From the NCBI GenBank assembly GCA_916610825.1, contig OU744451.1, forward strand, positions 868,001-932,000: 64,000 nucleotides of DNA, in the 5' to 3' direction. The stretch is from Haliclystus octoradiatus. Lineage: Eukaryota > Cnidaria > Staurozoa > Stauromedusae > Haliclystidae. Both the position numbers and the translations under genes were made by a program. Shown piece by piece: positions 25,501 through 34,600 of this stretch (position 1 is the first letter of the stretch; the number at the start of each line of letters is the position of its first letter). The notes below the pieces were generated by a model, which saw only the letters and a list, made by a program, of their open reading frames with translations, was not told the origin of the DNA and did no database searches.

Positions 25501-27482
25501 TAAACTCGAGTAGTTGTTGAGTTGTCGTGGTAACTCAGTGATACATCAAGAAAACCTTTGCAATTTATTATTTCATTATTGGCTGAGAAAATCTTGAATA
25601 GAGTATTAAAAGTCGCAATATTAGAATGATGAACATTGAGGTTGTCCAAGAAAAATGAATTAGCAACGGATATATCTGCTCCAGTGTCAGGTTGCCATTT
25701 GATGCTAATTTTTGCAGTAGATGTCAATAATGAGACATCAACAACAATAGTGTCTGCTTTCATAGCGTTGTTAGTATTTTTGTGCATTGTCTGAATTGAA
25801 ACACGTTTAGTAGTAGTGGATTGTTGATTACCGTTTTGATTACCGTTTGATGTGCTTTGTTGTGCAGGTGTTGATTTATTTTTACGATTGCAGACGCTTG
25901 CGAAATGCCCACCTACTTGACAAAATGTGCACGTTGCTTTGGAGGCGGGGCAAGACTTGCGTTCGTTATGTTTATCTTCGCCGCACCAACGGCACTTTGT
26001 CGGTTTGTTTGACGGAGCCGGTTTTGTTGAGATTTCAGCATGTGGGCGATAAGCTGTAGTTTTCGATATTTGATGATGGGTTGGTAGTTAATTACTTAAT
26101 TGTTCTGAATTGGAAACAGCAGCCTCTTCAGAGCAACACAAATCAACAACGTCCTGGAGTGTAGGTGATGGACGTAACTTCATTAACTTGCGTTTTGTCT
26201 CCTGGGATGTAATTCCGGCAGTAAGGACCGTAGCAATTTGGTCTTCACTACAGGTTTTGCAGAGGTCGGCATTGTGAGCCAACTTTTTTGTTTTCACTAA
26301 AAAATCATTGAACAGTTCATCATTTTGCTGTTTGCAATTGATAAAGGCCACTCTGTCAATAATTATGTTTTGTTTTGAACGGAAATGTTTTTCTATGAGA
26401 AATAATATCTCATTTGCCGTTTTAGGAGTGTCATTAGGGACACCTAGAGAGTACAATAATGTATCTCTCATATCGGCAGTCAAACAACTACGGAGGCGGG
26501 CAAGCTGTTCCTGTTGAGGGAATTCATCCAACTTACCCAACTTCACGTAGTCGTGCCATTGTTCTTGCCATGTTTGGAATTCAGGGCATGTGGTTGTTGT
26601 TGCCAGTTGCGGTGGTGGTGTCGGTGCTGAATAACGTGGTGTGCCAGACGGTTTGTTTACCGGAAGAGTGTCCGGTTTCAGCCGGTTTATCAACATCTCC
26701 GTTTGTTTCAGAAGTTGATCTTCTCGGGCTCTGGATGATTGCAACATAGCATGTTGTTGCTTGATTATATCCTCTACCCATGAAGGAATATTTTGTGGAC
26801 TATTGTCGAGGTTGCTATCAGATTGACCATTCCTCTCATTGTTTGTGATATCTTCATTGACATCATTCTGAGCGAAGTCTTGAGAAGCTCCTCGTGTGTT
26901 TGGCATACTAGCTTAAACTTCGAATGATATGGGTGAAAATGAAAATAATATAATTAAATGTAAACTATCATAATTGTGAATATAGTTGGATAGATCCTGT
27001 CAACTGCGCCATGTAATAATCAACAATGCAGGATGAGACAAATCAATACTCAGTGATAGCGAGTGATATTTTATATATATAGATCAAGAAGAATACTCTT
27101 GTATATGTCTACGTGTCATTGTCATGTGACAATGACGTCATACTATATGATTACTACAGCGATGACTTCTTCTGAAATATTATTTTCTTCAAAATTTTAA
27201 TTTAACAGGGAATATTCCAAAGCCTCAGATTGCGTTCTGAACGAAATGTCAGCAAATTGCCAAAGTGACGAAGTGAAACTCACAGTTGAAATTTCAAAAA
27301 GATTTAATACAAATGCCATCAATCCGTTCTGTAGTGTCAGTGAAGGAGGAATCAGTGAAACAGAGATCTTGTCTGGAAAACTTTTGAGCCTCCCACCGGA
27401 TGGAACTTCAGGGGCTCATCTCCCTATTATTTCCCAGGTTATGATGATGTTAATGGTCTCAGCTGCAGCACTTTTAATTTAA
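19515..27482 (+). CDS. CYS1: partial gene of the 12-cysteine GPI-anchored family (exons 4 and 5)
   Basis: Two exons are recognisable by alignment to CYS2 and CYS3. Exon 4 is 19515-19663 (acceptor TCTAG, donor GTAAGT); it begins LACDHGGYPDEM and has four cysteines. Exon 5 is 27209-27482 (acceptor TAACAG); it carries three cysteines, the family motif KRFNTNAINPFC, then a small-residue stretch and a hydrophobic end (SQVMMMLMVSAAALLI), typical of a GPI-anchor signal. Exon phases match the sister genes: phase 0 into exon 4, phase 2 between 4 and 5. Exon 4 is 149 nt, as in CYS2. The intron between them holds an entire gypsy element. I found no exons 1-3 upstream; satellite and TEs occupy that space, so the gene is either 5'-truncated or has very large introns. 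The family function is unknown. Confidence 0.75.
19664..20466. other. CYS1 intron 4, part before the gypsy insertion
   Basis: Intronic sequence with no recognised element. An open frame of 71 codons (19811-20026) is rich in cysteines, but its cysteine spacing does not match any CYS exon and it lacks an acceptor in the right phase. Confidence 0.4.
20472..20618 (-). repeat. gypsy 3' LTR
   Basis: 147 bp, TGTAATAATCAAC to GATTACTACA on the plus strand. It differs from the other LTR at about one site (ATATATCTACG versus ATATGTCTACG). It includes the near-palindrome GTCATTGTCATGTGACAATG. Confidence 0.95.
21053..21945 (-). pseudogene. gypsy integrase catalytic core and C-terminal domain
   Basis: In the minus-strand frame that follows a frameshift near 21945, the catalytic core shows the three acidic positions of a DDE integrase in context: the D of SADLFSHAGHSYLVYIDRLS, the D of RSDGGPQF and the E of NGLAESGV. 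A C-terminal chromatin- or DNA-binding segment with RNRRLLRPLP follows, ending PPNYYGFT. A TAG stop after FKDA (near 21413) interrupts the frame. It would insert element cDNA into the host genome; this copy is not functional. Confidence 0.88.
21946..22763 (-). pseudogene. gypsy RNase H C-terminal half and integrase zinc-binding domain
   Basis: On the minus strand the frame opens just after the SINE and shows RNase H motifs (RYATIELEMLAIVWA, TDHKPL), a linker ending DALSRAP, and an H-H-C-C integrase domain: HASHQGIERTKRRAR, VYWPGI, then CHACQ. A one-base shift at an A/T run near 21940-21947 (GGTTTTTTCAACC) throws the following integrase core out of frame. Confidence 0.9.
22764..22984 (-). mobile_element. 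tRNA-derived SINE nested in gypsy RNase H
   Basis: Read on the minus strand it starts GTGCGGCCTTGGTGCAGTGG (box A), has a mutated box B, a core TTGGCGTCAGGAAGGGCATC, an end TGGATAAATGATAAATCC and an A-rich tail. It matches the plus-strand SINE at 28112. It splits RNase H after ALLQQTPNG. The sequence ACAACAAACACCAAA occurs twice within 40 bp at its 5' side, but I could not match a duplication across both sides. Confidence 0.9.
22985..23198 (-). pseudogene. gypsy RNase H N-terminal half
   Basis: Between the nested TRIM and the nested SINE, the minus strand encodes the RT-RNase H connection and the start of RNase H: FNWTSEHELAFKTVKEVLSS, then ILHTDASRLHGLGFALLQQT. The TDAS aspartate is the first catalytic residue of RNase H in this family. 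The fragment is fused to TRIM and SINE sequence at its ends. Confidence 0.88.
23199..24435 (+). mobile_element. TRIM (non-coding LTR element) nested in gypsy
   Basis: Two 333-bp LTRs (23199-23531 and 24103-24435) start TGTAGTGGATTG and end CACCCGCTACA. They appear to differ at a single site (CAACTGTGAAGC versus CAACTGTAAAGC). A 4-bp duplication GACT flanks the unit. A primer-binding site TGGTGACCCCGACGTGAT begins 2 bp after the left LTR (23534), and a polypurine tract with GGGGGGAAG lies just before the right LTR. The 571-bp interior has no gag or pol. The near-identical LTRs indicate a recent insertion, after the host gypsy landed. Confidence 0.95.
24436..25070 (-). pseudogene. gypsy reverse transcriptase, internally deleted
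   Basis: Minus-strand frames show RT motifs: IISPIGDEPAIWTHPIVVVP, KPNGDVRICVDLTKLN, WQIPLDQES, then in another frame VVDDILI (the YxDD-box equivalent) and FVGHLVGIHGIKVDP, ending LRSFLGLANQF. The segment between PSVKD and WQIPL is missing, which removes the first catalytic aspartate motif. Stops and frameshifts lie near 25071 and 24840. It would copy element RNA to DNA; this copy cannot. Confidence 0.88.
25071..26087 (-). pseudogene. gypsy zinc knuckles, protease and start of reverse transcriptase
   Basis: Downstream of the gag stop the same frame continues with two knuckles (CRWCGEDKHNERKSC and CTFCQVGGHFASVC, the latter CX2CX4HX4C), a serine-threonine-asparagine-rich linker, then an aspartic protease whose active site reads WQPDTGADISVA. 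The protein enters the RT domain and stops at LKTMVA (TAA near 25071). Knuckles bind element RNA and the protease cleaves the polyprotein. The same-frame stop before it is described under gag. Confidence 0.88.
26088..26906 (-). CDS. gypsy Gag (capsid-type) protein
   Basis: 272 codons from ATG at 26906, 90 bp inside the 5' LTR. The start MPNTRGASQDF is followed by an acidic, glutamine-rich N-terminus, a short coiled region (SRAREDQLLKQTEML) and a capsid-like domain with FQTWQEQWHDYVKLGKLDEF, RLRSCLTADMRDTLLY and a helix-rich stretch ending in CSEDQIATVLTAGI, as in Gag of the mag-like gypsy groups. It ends with TAA directly in front of the zinc-knuckle region in the same frame. Either this is a degenerate stop or the lineage uses readthrough. 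It would form virus-like particles. Confidence 0.88.
   Translation of the reverse strand: MPNTRGASQDFAQNDVNEDITNNERNGQSDSNLDNSPQNIPSWVEDIIKQQHAMLQSSRAREDQLLKQTEMLINRLKPDTLPVNKPSGTPRYSAPTPPPQLATTTTCPEFQTWQEQWHDYVKLGKLDEFPQQEQLARLRSCLTADMRDTLLYSLGVPNDTPKTANEILFLIEKHFRSKQNIIIDRVAFINCKQQNDELFNDFLVKTKKLAHNADLCKTCSEDQIATVLTAGITSQETKRKLMKLRPSPTLQDVVDLCCSEEAAVSNSEQLSN
27012..27158 (-). repeat. gypsy 5' LTR
   Basis: 147 bp, the first LTR in the element's own orientation. The primer-binding site abuts it at 26996-27011. Confidence 0.95.
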
Positions 27483-27509
27483 AGAACGCTGATTTGCTTT
27501 CTATGGACA

Positions 27510-28056
27510 TATTAGAATAGAATAGAATAAAATAGAATAGTGTATTTTAAGGCCTTTAAACAACTTAATACAAGTATGAATCTACGTTTTTATTTTATAC
27601 TTTAACCAACAGATATTTCGTTATTTTGCTGTTGCTCCTAGAAGCCTGGTTTTTATTAACTAATTTGGTTTATTTTGTCGATATTTTAATAAAGCTCATT
27701 TAATTTCTCTTTATATTTGCTGTTACTATCACTATGTAAATCGATATATTTGTTCATAAATTTTGCACCACGAAAAGAAAAAGATCGCTTTCCACGGTCT
27801 GAATTGAGACGTGGGAGGAATGTTTTCGTGTGTTACATGGAGACTGTGATCTTTTAAATAATCGTTCGAAGTTTGGGCCATTTTGTCTTAGAGCTGATGG
27901 CAGTTCTAAGTTCAACAGTGTCTTCAATTGTGAGCCAGTTTAGTTCATTTAATAAGTTCTGCATTGTCATATATTTTTCTACCATATATTTACTTAATGG
28001 TGCTTCTTTGTCATGTAATTGCATGTATATATGTATGTATGTATGTATCACACTAT
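27510..28056 (-). mobile_element. 5'-truncated LINE (CR1/L2/jockey-like) 3' end
   Basis: On the minus strand, from about 28000, the translation reads LLNELNWLTIEDTVELRTAI and, after a frame break, SDRGKRSFSFRGAKFMNK. This is the hydrophobic-tryptophan/arginine-rich C-terminus typical of LINE reverse transcriptases. It ends near NELY with a stop, an AT-rich 3' UTR and a microsatellite tail of (TTCTA)n (27512-27540). It lies just after the last CYS1 exon in antisense orientation. Confidence 0.7.
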
Positions 28057-28111
28057 CTTGTACCGGCTAGTAAAGGACCCAATGGTAATCCCATTGCTAC
28101 CTTGGGCCTGA

Positions 28112-28342
28112 GTGCGGCCTTGGTGTAGTGGCTAGGGCGTTGATCCACAGCCCGCGGGGTCTCGGGTTCAATCCCTGGCCGGAGCATTATAGGTTGGCGT
28201 CAGGAAGGGCATCCGGCTATTAAATGCACACAAGCTTCAAAATACTAACCAATTTAACCAACCACCCCGGTGAAAAAAAGCTGCAAGCTTACCCGGTTTG
28301 TGGATAAATGATAAATAAAAAAAAATATATATAAAAAAAAAG
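28112..28342 (+). mobile_element. tRNA-derived SINE
   Basis: The box A region is GTGCGGCCTTGGTGTAGTGG and box B is GGTTCAATCCC. The conserved middle is GGTTGGCGTCAGGAAGGGCA, followed by an end TGTGGATAAATGATAAAT and an A-rich tail to about 28342. It is the same family as the copy at 22764 and a decayed copy near 36705, and it is the best preserved of the three. Confidence 0.93.
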
Positions 28343-30183
28343 CTATACTATTTCTGTCCGTTTGTAAAGTTTGTATTGAAGTCTGAAAATTATACAATGG
28401 CGTAATTTTTACTTCAATTTGGAATTTTCTTGTTGAAGTAAACTGCTATCAAACTGATCCAGATCTCTGAGATGAATGAAGAGACTGGATCTAGATTTAT
28501 GACGTAAAACTAAGAAAGAAATTTATTTTTTAGTAGAGAAACGTATGATGCTGTCACGCGATATTTTTCTTAATTTAAAGTGCACATGACACCAAAAAAA
28601 GTTTCTTTCGGAATCGAGTAGACCATGCCAATTAAAAAGGAATTGCGACAATAATTTTTCGATTTGGACTCTTATAAGCTGGTCGGAGTTATTTAATGTT
28701 GAAAGTACCATATTTAAAAAATAGTGCTCTCTCGAAAGTTGGAACTCATTCTCGCTTTCACTGTGAAATAATATTTCGTCTTCTGTTTCCGAGTCAGAAG
28801 GAATGTAATCAACGTGATACTGATAAACTAGCCTCATTCCATCGCGGCCCTCATTTCCGCGAGGCGCTCCAGTGAGGAACAATACAACGAGGTGTGAACA
28901 AAAATTGAAATTTCAAAAGCAGAAAACATCATGTTTGAATCAAAATCAAAGAAATATTTAAAATTAAAGATCAATTCTCCAATATACAGCATTACTCTGA
29001 TTCAAAATTCCATTTCTCCGTGAAAATATGATTAGAAATTGACAATATGACAGAATAACCGATCGAACTATAAACTTTGAGAATGATTCAAGTAAGTTTG
29101 TTTACATTTTTAGTGTTTTATTCACCAACCAGCACTCAATAAATCTTCACGTGATATCAAGGTGCGCTGTGATTGGGCACACCATATTTTTAGTTTCTGG
29201 CACACTTTTTAAAGGGGCAAAATTGACTGCTGGGCTCTACGCGCTTAGAGTCACGTGCAAGTTTGTCGTTTGTATTGTTTCTGTACCGGAAACCATGATG
29301 AATCTTGAAATTTGAAGCCATGCTAAGCCATAACTGACATTGATTGATGAATTTACGTTAAGATTAATTCTAGTTGAGCTCGCAGCGACCGCTGGTCAAT
29401 GTTGCTCCTTTAACCTTCAGTTTTATTAGGCCCTCAAGCGTCGATAATTTAATGATTGAAATGATAGTCAATCATTATATTTAATATGAATCATCAATAT
29501 TAAAAGGTAAATATTTTCCACGACGGTTCAATGTTAACAATTTGAAGACTGATGCCGCCATGTTTGTACAACAGAGTTTTGTTGATGAATGGTTGGTACG
29601 AGAGGCATAACAATCAAGTTTTATGTTTTCCAACAAATAACGGATAATTAAAGTGTATTACTCATATGCAGCAGGTTATAATAAAATCAGACATGAACGA
29701 GAAGTGTTTGCAATGAAAACTATAGCAATTTAACATTCTACACGTATTTACAAAGCATTTTAATCCCAACGGCAGACATTTAAATAGCTGTATAGTCATC
29801 ATCCCGTATTCCTCTTAGTTAATTTAAATATTTTTAAAACTCAAATGGAGGCAATTCCACTCCATCGGCTTATTTATTTTCACTTTTCATTCGCCTGAAA
29901 GTCACATGAGATAGCAAAACGCATGCATGTGAATCCGCCAGATAGGCAGAAATGCATGGGTTACAAGAGGCATTGAATTCTAATAATGCGTGCTTTGTTT
30001 TATAACGTCGGAATGAAGAATAAATAGACAGCGACCAATGTATTGTGTATATCTATTGAAGTTATACGTGGAGAATGTTATGTCTAAACAAATAAATACA
30101 ACACAAACCGTAAATCTCAACTCACAAGTAGAAATTTCATAACACGGAAGAAAGCCTGTGAGAGCTGTTGCTACTTCAATAAA
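28343..30183. other. Region between CYS1 and CYS2, no firm gene
   Basis: An open frame on the minus strand (28523-28882, 119 codons) has an acidic stretch (DSETEDEILFHSESENEF) but no family I recognise. The DNA under it (about 28575-28720) resembles 33645-33790 in wording (CACATGACAC.., ATTTAATGTTGAA), so it is probably repeat-derived. A small MITE lies at 29213-29409. The rest shows nothing recognisable. Confidence 0.4.
29213..29409. mobile_element. piggyBac-type MITE
   Basis: A 197-bp unit with terminal inverted repeats (AGGGGCAAAATTGAC at the left; AGGAGCAACATTGACC read inward from the right), flanked on both sides by TTAA (29209-29212 and 29410-29413), the target duplication used by piggyBac transposases. 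There is no coding sequence. Confidence 0.68.
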
Positions 30184-31109
30184 ATGAACATTGAAATGAC
30201 ATCGTATATATTAGGTGAGTTTTTATTGGATGAGATTTTTGATATAAGTTTTCAACCATTCATGACCAATCAATAATTGTTAAGTAATCAATGAATGTTA
30301 TATTTCTTATATATCTCATATATCTGGATTGTTTCGTGTAGAATTAATAGTACGAATACTGTGCTTTATTTATACCGCACATCAGCTCCCTTCTAAATAA
30401 TGGGTTTAAAAGAAATTCATTGTAGCGATGATCGAGTCTCTTTTTAAATTAACTCTCTTAAACTTACTGGGAATTTTGAGCAACAGCGCTTGTCAATCAG
30501 ATTTATTCCTAAATGTCTAATGAGCGTCGTCTGTTGAGCGCTATCGACCGAGAGTCTGAATGACGGAGACAGCGTCTTATCTTAGACTTCATTTCTATAT
30601 TGCGCTACCAATGAAGTTATATAAATGTTGATGAACTCTCAGTGTTTATAAATGTATTCTATTGTTATCAGGTTTGAGCTGTTTGCTGATAGCGACAGCA
30701 ACATATGGAGCAGTAGATGGCGCAGCAGCCTTAGGAAGTCAATCATTACTATCCATATACAAACAGTCACGAATAGAACGAAGATCGATTGTAACTGCTG
30801 AGAATACTGCGGATGTAGGAACGTGTTCATTTGCAAAATACCAATACAATGCCATTGCATGTACAAGACTGCTTTACAATCCTTACAGAATCAAAAGTAA
30901 CAAGAAAGGATCATGCAGGTACCATATTGATCATTCCTCATGTTTATTACCCATAATGCCACAGGAAATATTGTTATTATTGTTATACAAAGGGATTACA
31001 ATCAATAAGCATTTGGCACACAGTTGATCCTATGAGCTATTGAATTTTTAGCTTGCATAATAATATCAATTAATTCTCTACCACTGACATCACATTTATT
31101 AATTACTAA

Positions 31110-31354
31110 GCAATTGGCTCACAGTTTCTGATTTTTTGATTGAGCAGGTCGAGATCCTGGCAGCACTTGGCTGATGTGGACTGAGCTAAATTGATATTTG
31201 GCGCACGAGAGGCACGTAAGGAGAAAATGAGAAGGCACTATCAGAAAATTACGAGCCGCCTCTGTGAGTAATATTTGTCGCCTACGAGTTTTCTCCTGAA
31301 GTGACTCGGATGCGCCAAATATCAATAGCTCATAGGAAACTGTGCGCCAATAGC
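31110..31354. mobile_element. Palindromic MITE in CYS2 intron 2
   Basis: The ends GCAATTGGCTCACAGTTTC and GAAACTGTGCGCCAATAGC are inverted copies. Inner blocks GAGCTAAATTGATATTTGGC and GCCAAATATCAATAGCTC are also inverted, so the whole 245 bp can fold. A related fragment (ATTTGGCACACAGTTGATCC) lies just upstream at about 31010. No target duplication was defined. Confidence 0.6.
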
Positions 31355-31603
31355 TTTTTATTATAACTAGCACAACTTCTACAATATAAGCATATAAGCA
31401 CATACATGAATTTCTTGCTCATTAAATGTTTTCAAAAACTGCTGATCAAATTGGAAATTCTCTTTTGTGACATCAAGTTCAAATTGTGAGATTAATTGTG
31501 TTTTCGAACCTTGTTTTGCTATGAGGATGTGGCGTCCAACTCTAAACCAATCAGATTGATCATATCATTTTAGTTATAATACAATTATTGATATCTCCCG
31601 GAT

Positions 31604-34600
31604 GCGATTTGACAAACAGATAGAAGTTGTGACCACCTGCGCGCGCATGTGCCGTAACATATCCAAAGCGGTCAATTTGCTCTAATTGTGCGGCCAAAGC
31701 CTAACACGTAAGTTATCTTTACAAAATGGCGATCAGAAGCAGACGTAAAACGAAGGAAACCTATGACTTATATTTAGATTACACTTTATATTTCTTAATG
31801 AAAATTGAATACTTGATTACACTTCACAATAAAAAATTTACGATTAAATGGATTCAGAAAAACTTTTATTATCAAGTCAAATAGTCGACGGCATAAATCT
31901 TGATTCCTGAATGTCATGGCCTATTATTTGATTATTCTATGGTTCTAGACACACTGTAGTCGAGAATCTATATCGCTAAATAGGTAAGCACATAATAAAC
32001 TATGACTTATCTAAGTTTGAAACTGTTGACGGTATTTGATAATGCTTCAACAAACAGCAGCTCGATATTTATTCTGCAAAAACACGACAGTCGAGTTAAA
32101 CAAAGTCTAGAAACCTTCTATACGTTGGCAATAAAAACTGTCTGGTTCTTTTAAAAGCGCGCACTAATCTATCTCAAACTGGTTGCACATTTAAAATAAT
32201 TCATAAACTACTATGATTCTATGTTTGACTATAATTGCTTGACTCTTTGATAAGTTATTTAGTTTGCAAAATACGAATTATACTATACTCATGTAACTCA
32301 TTCCGCTTTGTTGACCAAAGCCATCTTTTTCTTTTTGAATTATAAGGTCTCTCAAATCAAAGCAAGATATGCCGATGACTACATATCACTCAACATGTAT
32401 CACATGCATAGACATGTATCGACGTAAATTGATAAAATTTCATGAAAAAGTATCAAGTTTATTATGTTTAGATATATAACCATCCAGGTTGACAAAGGTT
32501 TTTTTGGGGGAGGGGGGTCAAAATGCTGGTCTTTCACTTACTTCAACTTGTAGGTCTCTCCAAATAAATTGAGACATGCAGATGACTAGATATCACTAGG
32601 TAGTACTCTTAGACATGTATCGAAGTAAATTCAAAATATTTCTCTAAAAAGGATCCAGTTTATATTTAGATATAGCCGCTTAAGTTGACAAAGGGGACAT
32701 TTGGGGTTTTTCAAAAAGCTGGGCTTACACCTTCTCCAACTTCTAGGTCCCTCAAAGTGAAACAAGGGGTGCTGATGATTAAGTATCATTAGAGATTACT
32801 CTTTGACAAATATTGAAGTAGGTTCAAAACATTTTTTGACAAAATATCAAGTTTATATTCAGATTGAGCCATTCAAGTTATCAAAGGGGGCATTTGTGTC
32901 TTTTCAAAAAGCCGGATTTACACTTTTTCCAATTTCTAGGTCCCTCATATAAAAATAAGGGATGCCGATGACTAGATATCAATAGAGATTCTCTTAGACA
33001 AGTATTCAAAACATTTCTTGAAAAAATATCTATTTCATATCTAATAATAAATAAACACAAAAATCAGACATTCATATCATATCTATAGATTAAATTGCAT
33101 GATGATCGCTCAAGGCGAAACTATTAGTAGCAAATATGAATGTCTCATTTTTGCATTTATTTATTATTAAACAGCTCTGCTTTTATGGCATCAATCAATA
33201 TTAAAACAGCAATGACTACACAATCACTTTTATGTTATTATTAGTGTATATTTAGATACATCAATTTGAGGCTACCCTATGTATTTTATATCCTAAATTA
33301 ATATTTTTTCATGAAATTTGTGCTTTTTATTTAGTTAATTAATTAATGGAATTCCTAATTTATCGGCCTCTTTTTATATTATTACACGATTGTTTAATTA
33401 CAAATGTTGAACTTGACGTAGCTACATGAATAGGTATTCTGAATTATGCCTAAGTTTGATTATGGTGTCGTTATTTGAATGTAATAGATGACAGCATGTC
33501 ATATCTTTAACTTATAACGTAATGTTACTTCGGGATTGTTTTGAGAGCACTAATATTCAATCATAACGTAACACTATTTTAGAATGCTGAGCAATTAGAT
33601 AATTTAGATATTTTGCCTATATAGGTAACCTAGTTTAAAGAGCACATGACACAACAAATTTTTAACACAGATTCAAGTAGCTGAAGCTAAATGATGAAGA
33701 ATGGTGACAATGATTTCTTAGTTTGAAACTGATAAGCGGAGATATTTAATGTTGAATCTGCCCTATTTTCAATCATTTTCTATGCTTGAAATAAATATAA
33801 TTTATTAAGAAATACATGAAATACAAGGGAATTTAGTTGTTGGATTTACTTTATCTCTCAAAAAATGTGGCAGCCTCAGCAGCATGCAGTTGGACTGTGC
33901 ACCCGCTGTTTTACGTACACATCACCTCAATTTGTGACAGTAGTAAGTCAGGTGTTTGGGTGTTCTACGACGACGGAATTACTAATTTGAAATAGTTCAT
34001 TTTAATAGCAAAGATATTCATGTGTTTAGTGTTATGTTGTTTCAATGTTCTAACAATTTCATTTGTTCCTCAATGTTATAATAGTTGAACAAATATACAA
34101 ACTGTAACACAAATTAAACTCCACAGACGCTGGGTGTTGTTTACAAGTAATATCTGGTGATATCTAGTCATCGGCATCCCTCGTTTTAATTAAAGGGACC
34201 TAGAAGTTGGAGAAAGTGAAAATGCGGCTTTTGAAAAACCCCACATGCCCCCCTTGTCAACTTCATCAAAATATAAACTAGATGTTTTTTTAAGAAATGT
34301 TCTGAATTTACTTTGTTACATGTCTAAGAGTCCCATCTAGTGATATCTAGTCATCTGCCTGTCTCAATTTACTTTCAGAGACCTAGAAGCTGGAGAAAGT
34401 GTGAACCTAGCTTTTTGAATAAACCCAAATGCCCCCTTTGTCAACTTAAGTGGCTGTATCTAAATATAAACTAGATATTTTGGCAAGAAATGTTTTGAAT
34501 TTACTTCAATACGTGTCAAGGAGTAATCTCTGATGATATCTAATCATTGGCACCCCTTGTTTTAATTTGACGGACCTAGAAGCTGGAGAAAGTTTTTAAC

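Larger units (their letters stand above)
20472..27158 (-). mobile_element. Defective Ty3/gypsy LTR retrotransposon in CYS1 intron 4
   Basis: Bounded by near-identical 147-bp LTRs (20472-20618 and 27012-27158) and a 5-bp duplication GCGAT (20467-20471 and 27159-27163). On the minus strand the order is LTR, primer-binding site TGGCGCAGTTGACAGG (26996-27011), gag, zinc knuckles, protease, reverse transcriptase, RNase H, integrase, polypurine tract TTGGGGGAGA, LTR; this domain order is Ty3/gypsy. The coding part is broken by stops, a deletion in reverse transcriptase, a nested TRIM (23199-24435) and a nested SINE (22764-22984). It is therefore dead, although the LTRs differ by only about one base over their length. 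Confidence 0.96.

Noticed and set aside
30662..31027. A single 121-codon gene starting at 30662
   Set aside because: The part after 30918 reads through a splice donor into intron; the upstream part is CYS2 exon 2.
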